This document shows, piece after piece, positions 53,170 to 63,860 of a DNA stretch of 64,000 nt; position 1 is the stretch's first letter; each line of letters starts with the position of its first letter. A program made the position numbers and the translations under genes. The notes under the pieces were generated by a model. That model had not been told where the DNA came from and ran no database searches. It saw only the letters and a list, made by a program, of their open reading frames with translations. Source of the stretch: Dromiciops gliroides (Eukaryota; Chordata; Mammalia; Microbiotheria; Microbiotheriidae); contig NC_057862.1 in assembly GCF_019393635.1 (NCBI RefSeq), positions 677,256,314 to 677,320,313 of the forward strand, written 5' to 3'.

Positions 53170-53395
53170 ATGGCAATGATGATCATAATAGCACACAAAA
53201 ATTATCTCATTTGATCCTCACAGCAACCCTGGGTGATAGAAACTATTATTATCTCTATTTTACAGTTGAGGAAACCGAGGCAGACAGAGGTGAAGTGACT
53301 TGTCCAAGGTCACACAGGCCAGATTTGAACTTAGGTCCTCCTGACTCCAAGTCTAGGCTCTATCCACTGGGCCACCTATCTGTCCCTTCTAGAGG
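53170..53395 (-). mobile_element. MIR-like SINE, near full length
   Basis: ttatctcatttgatcctcac, agcaaccctgggtgatagaa, gaggaaaccgaggcagacag, ccaaggtcacacaggccag, ctatccactgggccacc. Confidence 0.75.
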
Positions 53396-53718
53396 AAAGA
53401 GGGTTAATGTCATACCAAAGTGATGAGTCATGCCTATGTGGCCCACCAGAAGCAGGCAGGAGCTTTGCATGCCCCATTCAGCATCTTCTACGTTTTCTGG
53501 GGGATGAAATGAAGGCTATCCCATACCTGGTACCCATATTGTTTCCTTGGACTGCCTTTATTGATATTTGGGGACCCCTAGACACAAGCTATACATAATA
53601 CCTATTTGTAGATTTTTCCCAGAGTGGAAAATGGAGAGGGAGGGACACAAAGGAACCAAAGGAAGAAATTGACCCCCTTGAATCAGAATCAGACACAGGA
53701 AACCCTCTATCCCTAGAA
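53396..53718. other. Unassigned spacer
   Basis: Nothing recognised in about 320 bp. Confidence 0.35.
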
Positions 53719-53842
53719 GGGGACAGCTAGGTGGCCCACTGGAGAGAGCACTAGACTTGGAGTCAGGAGGACCTGAATTCAAATCTTGCCTCAGACACTT
53801 ACTAGCTATGTGACCCTGGGCAAGATCTTTCCCCTCTGACCT
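53719..53842 (+). mobile_element. Older tRNA-derived SINE
   Basis: ggggacagctaggtggccca, ggacctgaattcaaatcttg, agctatgtgaccctgggcaa. Lacks the caattgcctcac tail. Confidence 0.8.
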
Positions 53843-53938
53843 TTTCATTGTAGGAGCCTAGAGTTGTTTTTTTTTTGGGGGGGGGGGCCTGAGCAATGGG
53901 TAACCCTTAGTAGACTAGCAGTCTAAGGAGCTACCCTA

Positions 53939-54127
53939 GAGGGCAGTTCAATTTCTTTTTTTTTTTTTTTTTTTTTTTTTTGCAGGACAATGAGGGTTAA
54001 GTGACTTGCCCAGAGTCACACAGCTAGTAAGTGTCAGAGGCCGGATTTGAACTCAGGTCCTCCTGAATCCAGGGCCAGTGCTTTATTCACTGCACCACCT
54101 AGCTGCCCCCGAGGGCAGTTCAATTTC
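53939..54127 (-). mobile_element. WSINE1/MAR1-type SINE with perfect 17-bp TSD
   Basis: gagggcagttcaatttc at 53939-53955 and 54111-54127, with an almost pure T tail of about 27 bases. The longest perfect SINE TSD in the window. Confidence 0.96.
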
Positions 54128-54430
54128 AACAAAGTACTTGACAAAGTGTGGATGAGCTTTCTCGACAAGATGGAGAAATCTAGGTGAGAGGGCAGCCCAC
54201 TTAGCTGGATTCAGCTCCCTGAAGAGCCTTGCATCAAAGAGTGTTGATTAGACAACCCACAGCTGCTAGAGGAAGCTCTGGTAGTGAAACACCCTTGGCC
54301 CTGTCCTCTTTGCAGTTTTGTTGTCAACTTGGATGGAGGCATGGATGACAAGCTTATCCAATTTGCAGATGATAAAAAGCTGGGGGGGGGGCGAAATATA
54401 TCAGGTTGGATGACAGACTTGCATGATAAG
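54128..54430 (+). mobile_element. CR1/L3-like LINE reverse-transcriptase scrap
   Basis: Around 54340-54385 one frame reads MDDKLIQFADDKKLGG, matching the F-A-D-D catalytic region of CR1-family reverse transcriptases, usually followed by T-K-L. Frameshifts before it and a run of G after it show decay. Confidence 0.6.
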
Positions 54431-54595
54431 ATTTATAGTAAGAAGGGACCTTAGTGATCAGTAGGCCAACTCTTCATCTGACAGATGAGGAAAATGAGAA
54501 GCAGAAGGGTTTGATGCCTTGACCCAGATCACACAGATAGGGTTCAAATCCAAGTCTTCAGACTCCCAGCTCAAAATGTTTCCTACTATGCCTGG
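54431..54595 (-). mobile_element. MIR-like SINE fragment
   Basis: tagtaagaagggaccttagt, cagatgaggaaaatgagaag, cagatcacacagatagggtt. Confidence 0.6.
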
Positions 54596-55464
54596 ATCAA
54601 TGTGTCAGAAACAAAAACAAAACAATACAAAAAATATGGTGCCAGATGAAGAGGATGGACCCAAAATGAAAAGCTGAAATGTTTACTCTTAAAAAAGAAA
54701 AACAACCAGAAGTATAAATAGAGCATGGGAGATTTCTGACAATTCAATTTAGCAAGTTTTTTTTGTTAAACACCTACTATGTGTCAGGCACTGTTGGAAG
54801 TCAAATACTGGGGATACAAAACTCAAAAATGACCTAGTCCCTGCCCTCAAAGAGCTTATAGTCTACAGGGAGGAAGCAACATGTGCAGAAACAAATACAT
54901 ATGAAATAGACACAAAATAACTTGAGAGCAATTAAACAGGGGAGCATTGACAACTAATGGAATCAACAATGGCCTGGTGTAGGAAGCGGCCCTTGAGCTA
55001 AATCTTGAAGGGATCTAGGAATTCTAAGAGGTGGAGGTTAGGAGTGAGAGCATTCTAGGCACAGAAGATAGATTTACAAAGGTGTGGATTTCACGAATGG
55101 AGGAAATGCAAATGGTCCAGGTTGCCTGGAATAGATAGTGTGAGAGGGTGGTTAATGGGAAATCAGTCTGGAAAGATAAATTGGAGCCAGATGGTGATGG
55201 GCTTTCCATGCCAAGCAGAAGAGTTGGAGGTAACAGGGAACATTCCGAGCTTCTTGAATAGAGGAATAGCCATGATCACTGTATGCTTTAGGAATATCAA
55301 TTTGGCTTTTATTCCTAAAATGGATTGGAGAAGAGAGAGATGGAATGCAATTAGAAGGCTATTGGAATATTCAGGTGAGAAGTGATGAGAGCCTGAGCTA
55401 AGGTGGTTGTGAGGGGGGTGGAAAGAAAGGTACTCATGTGACAGCTGTTTTAGAGGTAGAATGG

Positions 55465-55465
<1 letters not shown>

Positions 55466-55498
<33 letters not shown>
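55466..55498. repeat. GT microsatellite
   Basis: (TG)16 within the ancient repeat. Confidence 0.95.
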
Positions 55499-55501
<3 letters not shown>

Positions 55502-55615
55502 GAAAAGTGAATCCTGAAGTGTGACTCTGAGGTTGGATAACTGGGTGACTGGAAGATGATGGTACCCTTGACAAAAACAAGAGATTTCCACCAAAAAAGA
55601 AAAAATAATAATAAT

Positions 55616-55755
55616 GGGGTGGCTAGGTGGCACAGTGGATAGAGCACTGGCCCTGGAGTCAGGAGGACCTGAGTTCAAATCCGGCCTCAGACACTTAACA
55701 CTTACTAGCTGTGTGACCCTAGGCAAGTCACTTAACCCCAATTGCCTCACCAAAA

Positions 55756-55790
<35 letters not shown>
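55616..55790 (+). mobile_element. WSINE1/MAR1-type SINE with TAA-expanded tail
   Basis: Body ggggtggctaggtggcacag to attgcctcaccaaaaaat, followed by (TAA)11 at 55756-55790. caagagatttc occurs at 55579 and again at 55793, suggesting a TSD with about 26 bp of A/TAA-rich filler before the head. Confidence 0.92.
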
Positions 55791-55791
<1 letters not shown>

Positions 55792-56010
55792 CCAAGAGAT
55801 TTCAAAAGAGGGATGGATTTAGGGAGAAGGATAATGAGACCCATTTTGGACATGCTGAATTGTTGATGTCTATGGGACTTTCAGGTTAAAGTGTCTAGTA
55901 GATAGTTGGTGATGAAAAGCTGGAGCTCAGAAGAGAGCCCAGAGCTGGATGTGTAGATCTAGGAGTCATCTACAAGGATATGATGGTTGGACTAATGATG
56001 CCAATCTTAT

Positions 56011-56235
56011 CATAGGTTGATTAACACAGGGCCCCATTGTGTGGCACCATGTTGGTTACTGTCCACCCCAAGGAACTTCAGCGCTCAAGTCAGAGCTCAG
56101 GAGTCTCCAATGATCCTTGAATCTTTTGAAAATAAGTCAGAATAAATGAAATGACATAATAGTGAGACAAAGAATATTTACTTAAATTGGAATTTGAAAG
56201 GAAATGAATAAGAACTTGCTAGCATTGAAAGAGAA
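56011..56235. other. Unassigned spacer
   Basis: Nothing recognised; may hold the last part of the ancient repeat. Confidence 0.35.
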
Positions 56236-56465
56236 CTTTAAAGTTTCTAAAGTGTTTTATATACATTATCTCATTTGATTGGAAGCAAGTACTATAATTA
56301 TCCCCATTTTTCATATGAAGAAAATGAGGCAGACAGAGGTTTAAATAACTCGTTAGGGATCACAAAACTACTAAGTGCCTGAAGCAGGATTTGAACTAGG
56401 ATCTCCCAGACAAGACCAAGTAAATCAAACACTCTCACCATTTTTTTGATCACACTACCAACTCC
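56236..56465 (-). mobile_element. MIR-like SINE
   Basis: tttctaaagtgttttatata, cattatctcatttgattgga, gaagaaaatgaggcagacag, gcaggatttgaactaggatc. Confidence 0.7.
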
Positions 56466-56798
56466 CAAGCTCCCTGAAATGGAAGTCTATACATCTCTGC
56501 TCCCTAGGCTGTTTTTCAACATGGTTTTGCTGACTAAGGAATAGGAAAAGTAGAAGAGACAACCAACAAATAATTGCTGAACTCATCGTGCCTGGAGGGC
56601 ATTACCTTTTGAGGAAGAAATGCTGAAGCATTGCAAATACCCTATTTCTTCCTCTTGGATGCCACAGTGTGAGAATTATTTCCTATCCCTTGGTGTCCTG
56701 GGAGTGCTGGTCCTGGAAGGAGCTACTTGTAGCCAAGAGGAAATGCCTCAGGCTACTGCTACTGTCATGGACTAGAGGTGGCCTCCATTTTCTTCTCT
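56466..56798. other. Unassigned spacer
   Basis: No gene or certain repeat in about 330 bp. Confidence 0.35.
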
Positions 56799-57617
56799 CT
56801 TAAAGCCCATGTCTTTTTTTTTTTCAATCAGACTTTAGTTTATTTTTTTTCCTGATAAAAGTATTTTATTATTTTCCAGTTACATGTAGAGATAGTTTTC
56901 AACATTTGTTTATATAAGATTTCCAATTTCAAATTTTTCTCCCTCCCCTGCTCCCCTAGACAGCAGGGAATCTAATATAGGTTATATATATGTGTGTGTG
57001 TGTGTATTATATATGTATATATGTATATATAATAACATTAAACATGTTTCTGCATCAGTCATAAGAGAAGAATCAGAGCAAAAAAGGAGAAACCTCAAAA
57101 AAGAAAAACAACAACACCAAAAACAAACAAACAAAAAATAGTATGGTTCAATCAGCATCCATATTCCACAGTTCTTTTTTTTCCCTGGATTTGGAGAGCC
57201 TTTTCCATCACGAGTCTTTTGGAACTTTCTTGTACCATTGTATTGGAGAGAAGAATCTAATCTATCACAGTTGATCAACACATAATGTTGATGATAGTGT
57301 ATATAATGTTCTTCTGGTTCTGCTCATCTCACTCATCATCAGTTCATGCAAATCCTTCCAGGTTTCTCTGAACTCCTGCTCAACATTTTTTATCGCACAA
57401 TAGAATTCCATTACATTCATATACCACAACTTGTTCAGCCATTCCCCAATTAATGGGCAACCCCTCGATTTCTAATTCCTTGCCACCACAAAAAGAGTAG
57501 CTATAAATATTTTTGTACATGTGGGTCCTTTTCCCTTTTTTATGATCTCTTTAGGAAAAAGACCCAAAAGTGGTATTGCTGGGTCAAAGGGTATGCACAG
57601 CTTAAAGCCCATGTCTT
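56799..57617 (-). mobile_element. Young 5'-truncated L1 with perfect 17-bp TSD
   Basis: cttaaagcccatgtctt at 56799-56815 and 57601-57617. The antisense body runs from poly-T through tacatgtagagatagttttc, caacatttgtttatataaga, gttctgctcatctcactcat, ataccacaacttgttcagcc, ggtccttttcccttttttat to gtattgctgggtcaaagggt. About 785 bp, all 3' sequence. The perfect duplication makes it one of the youngest insertions here. Confidence 0.95.
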
Positions 57618-57845
57618 ATCCCCAACCTGAGATGCCCATTTTCTATCCACAGTGGATACCCTGGAAGCTGCTATGCTGGTGCACAGGTTTCTAGGAGATG
57701 TTGTCCTCAAAAAGAACAAAGAGAAGACACATCCCCTGACATGCATTCATAAAGGTGTAGGGTGTAGGGTCCAAACCCATTGCCATATGGCTTTGTGTCC
57801 CACCCCCACTACAATGGAAACTGTTCCCTTAAAAGTTTCTTAAAT
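57618..57845. other. Unassigned spacer
   Basis: Continues the pre-insertion sequence of the L1 target; nothing recognised. Confidence 0.35.
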
Positions 57846-59285
57846 GCTAAATTTTTTCTCAGTCTTTGTCCTTCTGGAGTTCTGTGCAGCCCTTGGCACT
57901 GTGAATCATTCCTTCCTTGTGAACACTCACCTCCCTTGGCTTCCATAACATTGCTCTCTTGAGGTCACTCTCCTCTTGCCTGTCTGATGGGTCCTACTCA
58001 GCCTCCTTTACTGGACCATTCAGCTCCTACCCATCATGGATGGGCAATTCCAAGCTTCTATCCTGGACTCTCTTCTCTTTTCTCTGTGTACTCTCTGACC
58101 CAATGATCTCATCTTCTCTCATGAGTTCAATTATCATCCAGATGTTTCCCAGCTCTGCAAATCTCGCCTTAATCTCACTTTTGAACTTTAGTCCTATACG
58201 ACCAGCTGTCTACTGAACATCTGTACTGGGATAGGAACCTGAAACTCACCATTTCCAAACTAAAACTCATTGTATTTCCCTAAGAAAAAGCTGGTGATGA
58301 AGTGGACAGAGTACTGAACCTGGAGTCAGGAAGACCTGAGTTCAAATCCTTACTAGCTATGTGATCCTAGGTCAGTGACAACATCTTCCTGCTTCAGTTT
58401 CCTCAGTTGTAAAATGGGGACAATAATAATATCTATATCCCAAGGTTTTTGTAAGGATCAAATGAGACACCATTTGTAAAATACTTAGTATGGTTAGTGC
58501 CTGGAACATAGATACTTAATGTTTGTTTCCTTCCTTCCTCTCTCCAAACCTATCTCTTCTCCAATATTCCCTATCTCTATTAAAGGCATCACAACCTTTC
58601 TAGTCACCCAGGTTTGTGATATGGACATTTTACCTGACTATTCCCTCTGCCTTAATCCCTATATTCAATCAATTGATGAATCTTGTCATTCTCTTTCATC
58701 AGTACTTTTCCCTCTATTCATATAGCCTCTATTCTAGTTTAGGCTCTCATTAACTCCACTATACTGTTGCAATAGACTCATCATTTGGCCTTCCAGACTC
58801 CCATCTTTTCCCTCTCTGTTCCATCCTCCATACAGCCACCAAATTGATATCCTTAAAACTCAGATCTGACTACATCACTCCTGAATTCAAAATCTTCAAT
58901 GGCTCCCTATTCACCTATAAGATGAAAAATAAATTCCTCATTCTGTCATGAAACTCTTCTTAACTAAGCTCTCATCTGCATGGCCAGTCTTATTACATAT
59001 TATTTTCTTTCATATACTCTTCTCTGTACAGAACATTCTATCTCCCAGGACAGGTCAGGTGTTACCTCCTATATGAGACCTTTCCTAATCCTCCTAATCA
59101 TTGGTACCCTCTCCCTCTTGAAATAAATTAAAATTTATTGTCATAAACTGTGTATTTACTTATTTGTATGCCTTGTCTTCCCCTGGTGCCTAGAATGAAA
59201 ACTCTTTAAGAGAAAGAGTTCATTATTTAACAGAGTACCATGTACACTGTAGGTACATAATAAGTGCTTATTGAATTGAACTTCT
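57846..59285 (+). mobile_element. Long L2 3' copy (about 1.4 kb), split by a CORE-SINE
   Basis: L2 phrases in order: tcacctcccttggcttccat, cctttactggaccattcag, tctgtgtactctctgaccca, atgatctcatcttctct; SINE at 58284-58528; then ctctattaaaggcatcaca, ctatactgttgcaatagact, agatctgactacatcactcc, aatcttcaatggctccctat, tgagacctttcctaatcctc, ctgtaggtacataataagtg. Confidence 0.82.
58284..58528 (+). mobile_element. CORE-SINE inside L2
   Basis: gctggtgatgaagtggacag, gagttcaaatccttactagc, cagtttcctcagttgtaaaa, aagatcaaatgagaca-like block (58457), tagtgcctggaacatagata. Confidence 0.75.
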
Positions 59286-59289
59286 TTGA

Positions 59290-59478
59290 ATCCCAAGAAA
59301 GTCCATATCCAATAAGTTGTGTTGATTTCTGGGTGGCACATTTTAAAAGGTATATTGACAAACATGAGAGTTCTGAGGAAGGGGAAGAGTGTGTGGAGAA
59401 GAATAAGAATTATTTGTTTCCTTAAAAACTCTACTCAAAAATCACATTTTATATGAAGTTTTTTTAAAATTTCTGCTG
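59290..59478. other. Short unassigned spacer
   Basis: Nothing recognised. Confidence 0.35.
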
Positions 59479-59665
59479 CTTTCCCTCTCTGTTTTTTACT
59501 ATTATATAGGTTTCCCATATATTTATTTATGTATACATTGTTTCTTTTGATAGAATATAAGTTCCTTGTAGGCAGAGACTGGTTCACTTTTATCTTTGTA
59601 TCACCAGAATCTAGCGTGGCCCATGGTATATAGTAGGTGCTTAATAAATGTTTGATGATTGATTC
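59479..59665 (+). mobile_element. L2 3' end
   Basis: agaatataagttccttgtag, ggcagagactggttcacttt, tatatagtaggtgcttaata. Confidence 0.75.
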
Positions 59666-59818
59666 TGGGGATATTCAAGATGAGACTGGACAGCCATTTG
59701 TCATGTGTGTTATTATGGGTATTCCTTTCATTTATGGACTGCACTAAATGGACACTGGGGTCCCTTCTAACTGCCAAATTCCATGATTCTATAATGGAAA
59801 TATTAGAACATTTGAAGG

Positions 59819-59827
59819 GCTATCTAT

Positions 59828-59862
<35 letters not shown>

Positions 59863-59894
59863 CCATATATCTATCTATCTACCTACCTACCTAC

Positions 59895-59945
<51 letters not shown>
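59819..59945. repeat. TATC/TACC tetranucleotide microsatellite
   Basis: (TATC)n with a TACC-rich interruption near 59880-59897. Confidence 0.95.
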
Positions 59946-60210
59946 ACCTGATTCCTCATTGTGGTGTAGGGTTGAGCCTAGATCTGGTGCCATGGGAACA
60001 ATGCTGTCTTTGGATTTTTGCTCCATATTCATCATGGCTAAGGCCACCCTGGTGAGGAGCCTCTTTGAATTTAATGAAGCTGGTCTTTGGACATAGAGCC
60101 CACCACCAAAGCTTTACCCCAAAACCTTTCTGGATTTGTGCTCTTTTGTCTTGAGACCTTCAGCTATCTAGGTCATAGATGTATAACTAGAAGAGTGGTT
60201 GTGAGTCATC
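59946..60210. other. Short unassigned spacer
   Basis: Nothing recognised. Confidence 0.35.
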
Positions 60211-60243
60211 TTAGAGAGAGAGAGGAGAGAGAGAAAGAGAGAG

Positions 60244-60315
<72 letters not shown>

Positions 60316-60350
60316 AGAGAGGTGGAAAAGACAGGGAGAGAGGAGAGAAA
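60211..60350. repeat. AG microsatellite
   Basis: Near-pure (AG)n at 60212-60314 with purine-rich flanks. The Glu/Arg frame through it is an artefact. Confidence 0.95.
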
Positions 60351-60628
60351 AGAGCTAAAGTGGAAGCCAAGCTAAAATCTGAGCTACCAGGGCTACTAGA
60401 TGAGGATCATAAATTGATGAAACCCAAACAATTCCTACCCCCTCAAATCTCCAGGTAGCACTTTCCCCACTCATTGCCAGTTGCTAAGGTAGGACCCTGA
60501 ATTTCCTGCCTGACTCCCATAGTGGCCATCTCCCAGAACTGACAACAACCCTTGGGAGGCTACTTGTTTTCTTGAAGACCAAAACTGAGATTGGTGACAC
60601 AGATCCAGGCCTCCTTGGCCCCTGCTTT

Positions 60629-61153
60629 AAGAACCTCCCACATAGGGCTGATGATGAGTGAGATGAGCAGAACCAGAAGAACATTGTACACAGTATCATC
60701 AACATTGAGTGTTGATCTACTGTGATGGACTATATTCTTCTTACCAATGCAATGGTACGGAAGAGTTCCAGGGAACTCATGATAGAAGAGGATCTCCAAA
60801 TCCAGGAAAAATAAAAAAGAACTGTGGAGTATAGATGCTGAATGAACCATACTATTTCTTTTGTTTTTGGTGATGATGTTTTTCTATTTTGAGGTTTTTT
60901 GTCATTGCTCTGATTTTTCTCTTATAACATGACTAATGCAGAAATATGTTTAATGTTATTATGTGTGTATATATATATATATATAACACCTATATCAGAT
61001 TACCTGCTGTCTAAGGGAGGGGGGAGGGAGAGGAGGGAGGGAGAAAAATTTGAAATTGGAAAGCTTGTATAAACAAAAGTTGAGAACTATCTTTACATGT
61101 AACAGGAAAAAAATAAAATGCATTTTTAATTAAAAAAAAGAACCTCCCACATA
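60629..61153 (+). mobile_element. Young 5'-truncated L1 3' end with perfect 16-bp TSD
   Basis: aagaacctcccacata at 60629-60644 and 61138-61153. The body contains gagatgagcagaaccagaag, acattgtacacagtatcatc, ataacatgactaatgcagaa, atatgtttaatgttattatg, an AT run and a ggaaaaaaataaaatgc end. Confidence 0.95.
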
Positions 61154-61290
61154 ACTATGGACTCTAAGAGTTGGAAGGGACCTCAGATGCTATCTAGTCT
61201 AACCCACACCTGAGTAAGAGTCTCCTCTACATCTTCCTTGACAAGTGACCAATGAACAATTGTTTGAGAGACATTGGACTAAATGAAGTA
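61154..61290 (-). mobile_element. CR1-like 3' end, antisense
   Basis: ctaagagttggaagggacct, cagatgctatctagtctaac, ccttgacaagtgaccaatg. It appears to continue from before the L1 insertion. Confidence 0.6.
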
Positions 61291-61604
61291 AGATGACATT
61301 AAATAGGAATAAATATGAAAAAAAGTTAGGCTCGAAATGTCAACTCCGCAAGTACATGATTAGGGAGATGTGACCACACACCTGTCCGAAAAAGATACAG
61401 GATTTTGTTTGTATGTTTGATTCTTAGTGGATTGTAAGGAAAAGGGTTTGCTTATACTTCTAGTAACTGTACAGGTGAAAAGGGTGGTGCTATGGGGCAT
61501 GGGGGCTATGATTGGAAGACTGATCTCTGAGCCAGGGGGTTTAATATTAAACCCGGATGGGGTTAGAGATATAAAGGAAGAAAATAAGGTAAGGAGAGAT
61601 GAGG
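61291..61604. other. Unassigned spacer
   Basis: The 65-codon plus frame at 61427-61624 ends in an acidic/Gly-rich region formed by purine repeats; no domain. Confidence 0.4.
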
Positions 61605-61648
61605 AGGAAGAGGGGGGTTGTTGATGGTGGTGGTGGTGGTGGTGATTG
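61605..61648. repeat. GGT/TGG trinucleotide run
   Basis: ggtggtggtggtggtggtga at 61626-61646, after a purine-rich stretch. Confidence 0.9.
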
Positions 61649-61689
61649 TAGACTGGTGAGATTGGTTTCCTTTCCCCAGAGGGTCATGC

Positions 61690-61850
61690 AAAAATCTTTC
61701 TGATCTTTCTATTTAGCCTTAGTCTCTTTTCTGAGTTCTAGTCTCATATCACCAACTGCCTATTTGACATCTCCCACTGGCTATCCTCTAGGCATCTCAA
61801 ACTCAGTATGTCCAAAACATAACTCACTATCAGTGCTCAGAGAGGGGGCA
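61690..61850 (+). mobile_element. L2 fragment
   Basis: accaactgcctatttgacat, ctaggcatctcaaactcagt, atgtccaaaacataactc. Confidence 0.75.
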
Positions 61851-62200
61851 AATCCCAATTTTCTCTCAGTGGTTTTGTATGCTAGTAACAAACTTCAAGT
61901 TGGGCTAGAGGAGCATGCAGCTTGTGTCTCTGTTCCTTGAGATTCTGAATTGGACTCTTATATAAAGACAAGCAAAGAGGGAGGAAAAGAACAATAACAA
62001 TTGAGGGGAGTTAGGGAGGCCTTCCTGGAAGAAAGTGCATGTGAAGTAAAAGGAGGCTTCTGAGAAGTAGAGCATCCTGTGCTTCTGTGGGTTGGCAGGG
62101 TGAGTTCAGAGAACCACTGGGAGTCTAGTTTGGCTAGACATTCAGCCTCTCAGTTCCTACACCAGACCTTTTAAATTTCCTCCCTCCTTACTAGTGCCCC
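61851..62200. other. Unassigned spacer
   Basis: Nothing certain; aggaggcttctgagaagtag may be the ancient repeat family. Confidence 0.35.
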
Positions 62201-62202
62201 TG

Positions 62203-62530
62203 CAATTACTTTCTTCCTTCCTTCTTTCCTTCCTTCCTTTCTTTCCTTCTTTCTTTCCTTCCTTCTCTCCTCTCCTTCCTTCCTTTCTTTTTCTTTTTTC
62301 TTCATTTCTTCCTTCCTCCTTCCCTCTTTCCTTTCTTCCTTCCTTTCTTCCTCCCTCCCTTACTCTCTCTCTTTCTTTCTTTCAGAGGCAATTAGGGTTA
62401 AGTGACTTCCCCAGGATCACACATCTAGTAAGTATCAAATGTCCATGGTCAGATTTGAACTCAGATCCTCCTGACTCCAGAGCTGGTTCTCTATCCACTG
62501 TGCCACTTAGCTACCCCTCAATTATTTTCT
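62203..62530 (-). mobile_element. SINE with a TTCC-expanded tail
   Basis: caattactttct (62203-62214) and caattattttct (62519-62530) flank about 165 bp of TTCC/CTTT repeat plus an antisense SINE body (gaggcaattagggttaagtg to tgccacttagctacccct). The microsatellite sits where the poly-A/T tail should be, so it grew from the tail. Confidence 0.88.
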
Positions 62531-62665
62531 AATACTTTTTCATGTGTTTTGCTTTTACTTATCTGTACATCAATTGTTTCTTCCCAGTGGAAGAACATAC
62601 ACTCCCTGAGGGCAGGGACTCTAGTTTTTGACCCTGTATCCCCAGCACTTTTCTGTTCAAAGGTT
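62531..62665 (+). mobile_element. L2 3' end
   Basis: atacactccctgagggcagg, accctgtatccccagcactt. Confidence 0.65.
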
Positions 62666-62880
62666 CCTAACCTGCAGAGGTCACAGCTGGGGAGGGGGAT
62701 AATCTATATACTTTTTAAATGTTGTGATAATAGTAGTTTAATATAATTAATTTTCTTTATCATCTTATCTATTTTATTTTATGCATTTTAAGGCATGAGA
62801 AGGGGTCCATTTGCTTAATCCGACTGCCAACCGGGCCCAGGACATAGTAAAGGCTAAGACCTGGTCTAGTCCGACTCCCC
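62666..62880. other. Short unassigned spacer
   Basis: Nothing recognised. Confidence 0.35.
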
Positions 62881-62884
62881 AGAG

Positions 62885-63090
62885 AAGGGTTGGTGTAGTG
62901 CACAGAAGGTGGACTACACAGTCAGTAAGCCCCAGGTTCAAGTTTCATCCCTGACATATCCTGGCCATGTGACCCTTCTCACTGCTGTCTGTAGGCAGCT
63001 CTCTAGATTGCAGAGAAGGTGGTGCTGACCGCCATGGATGGAGGATGTCCTACCTAGGGAAGGAAAGCACAGGTCCAGTCCCTATCTTCA
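62885..63090 (+). mobile_element. tRNA-head SINE of the TTGCAGAGAAGG type
   Basis: tggtgtagtgcacagaaggt, ctggccatgtgacccttctc, tagattgcagagaaggtggt, caggtccagtccctatc. Same family as 8385-8530. Confidence 0.65.
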
Positions 63091-63535
63091 TTGTTAAGCC
63101 CAGAGGGGAAGAATTAAATGGCACAAGCAAAAGAGAGCCAAGGAGGGCATTTACAAGTACCCATGGGCAGTTAATTCAGTGTCCAAAGGCCTATACTGTT
63201 TCTATAGCCCACCATGAGGGTATGGAGAAGATAGATGTGACTTTGTCTTCACTGGGAAGCATGGGGCAGGGAAGAGAGGGCTGGAAGTGTAAGTCAAAGC
63301 AACTACAATGTGATTGAAGGAAAGCAGAGATTTTCAAAGATGGCAATAATAAAAGTATCCCAGACAAAGGAATGGAGGAAGGAGATGGAAACATTGTTTA
63401 TTGTCAACAGCAAACATAAATTTGACTGGAAAATACATGGGAGAATATTGGAGTAATATGAAATAGAATTGATAAGGTAGGTGAGAGTCAAGTTGTTGAG
63501 GGGATTAAATGTGAAACTGGAATCTCTATTTTCTC
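63091..63535 (+). repeat. Ancient interspersed repeat fragment, diverged
   Basis: gaaacattgtttattgtcaa, gagtcaagttgttgagggga. Weak match; no gene. Confidence 0.35.
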
Positions 63536-63686
63536 CTAAGAGATGTATAGTTATAGGTATATATACTTTATACATACTAATTTATCTATCTATTCACCAT
63601 ATCTATCATCTCTATCATCTATCCCTATGCACCACATATATTTCCATCCATTCATCTATCTCCATCTGTCCAAATCTATCTCTATC

Positions 63687-63739
<53 letters not shown>

Positions 63740-63740
63740 G
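63536..63740. repeat. ATCT microsatellite with degenerate flank
   Basis: Pure (ATCT)n at about 63687-63737, preceded by decayed tatctatc/catctctatc units from 63575. Confidence 0.93.
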
Positions 63741-63860
63741 TGAATTGTATCAAGACTATAAACTGCCTGAGGAGAAGAACTGCATCTTTTTTGTCTTGGC
63801 ATTCCCTGCTCCTCGCACATAGTAGGCACTTAATAAATGTTTGTTCAATTGAATTCGAAG
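63741..63860 (+). mobile_element. L2 3' end
   Basis: ctgcctgaggagaagaactg, ctcctcgcacatagtaggca, cttaataaatgtttgttcaa. Confidence 0.8.

Larger units (their letters stand above)
54760..56010 (+). repeat. Near-complete ancient interspersed repeat (about 1.2 kb)
   Basis: Best copy of a family found in pieces elsewhere: cacctactatgtgtcaggca, tccctgccctcaaagagctt, gagctaaatcttgaagggat, aggaatatcaatttggcttt, gcaattagaaggctattgga, gggtgactggaagatgatgg, ccattttggacatgctgaat, tggagctcagaagagagccc. I cannot assign it to a class with certainty. Interrupted by a GT repeat and a SINE. The 210-codon antisense frame across it is composite and not a gene. Confidence 0.65.

Noticed and set aside
55163..55795. 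210-codon minus frame
   Set aside because: A composite of a TAA repeat, translated SINE, GT repeat and ancient repeat; an accidental open frame.
60087..60458. Glu/Arg-rich 123-codon frame
   Set aside because: The charged run is the (AG)n microsatellite in frame; flanks have no domain.
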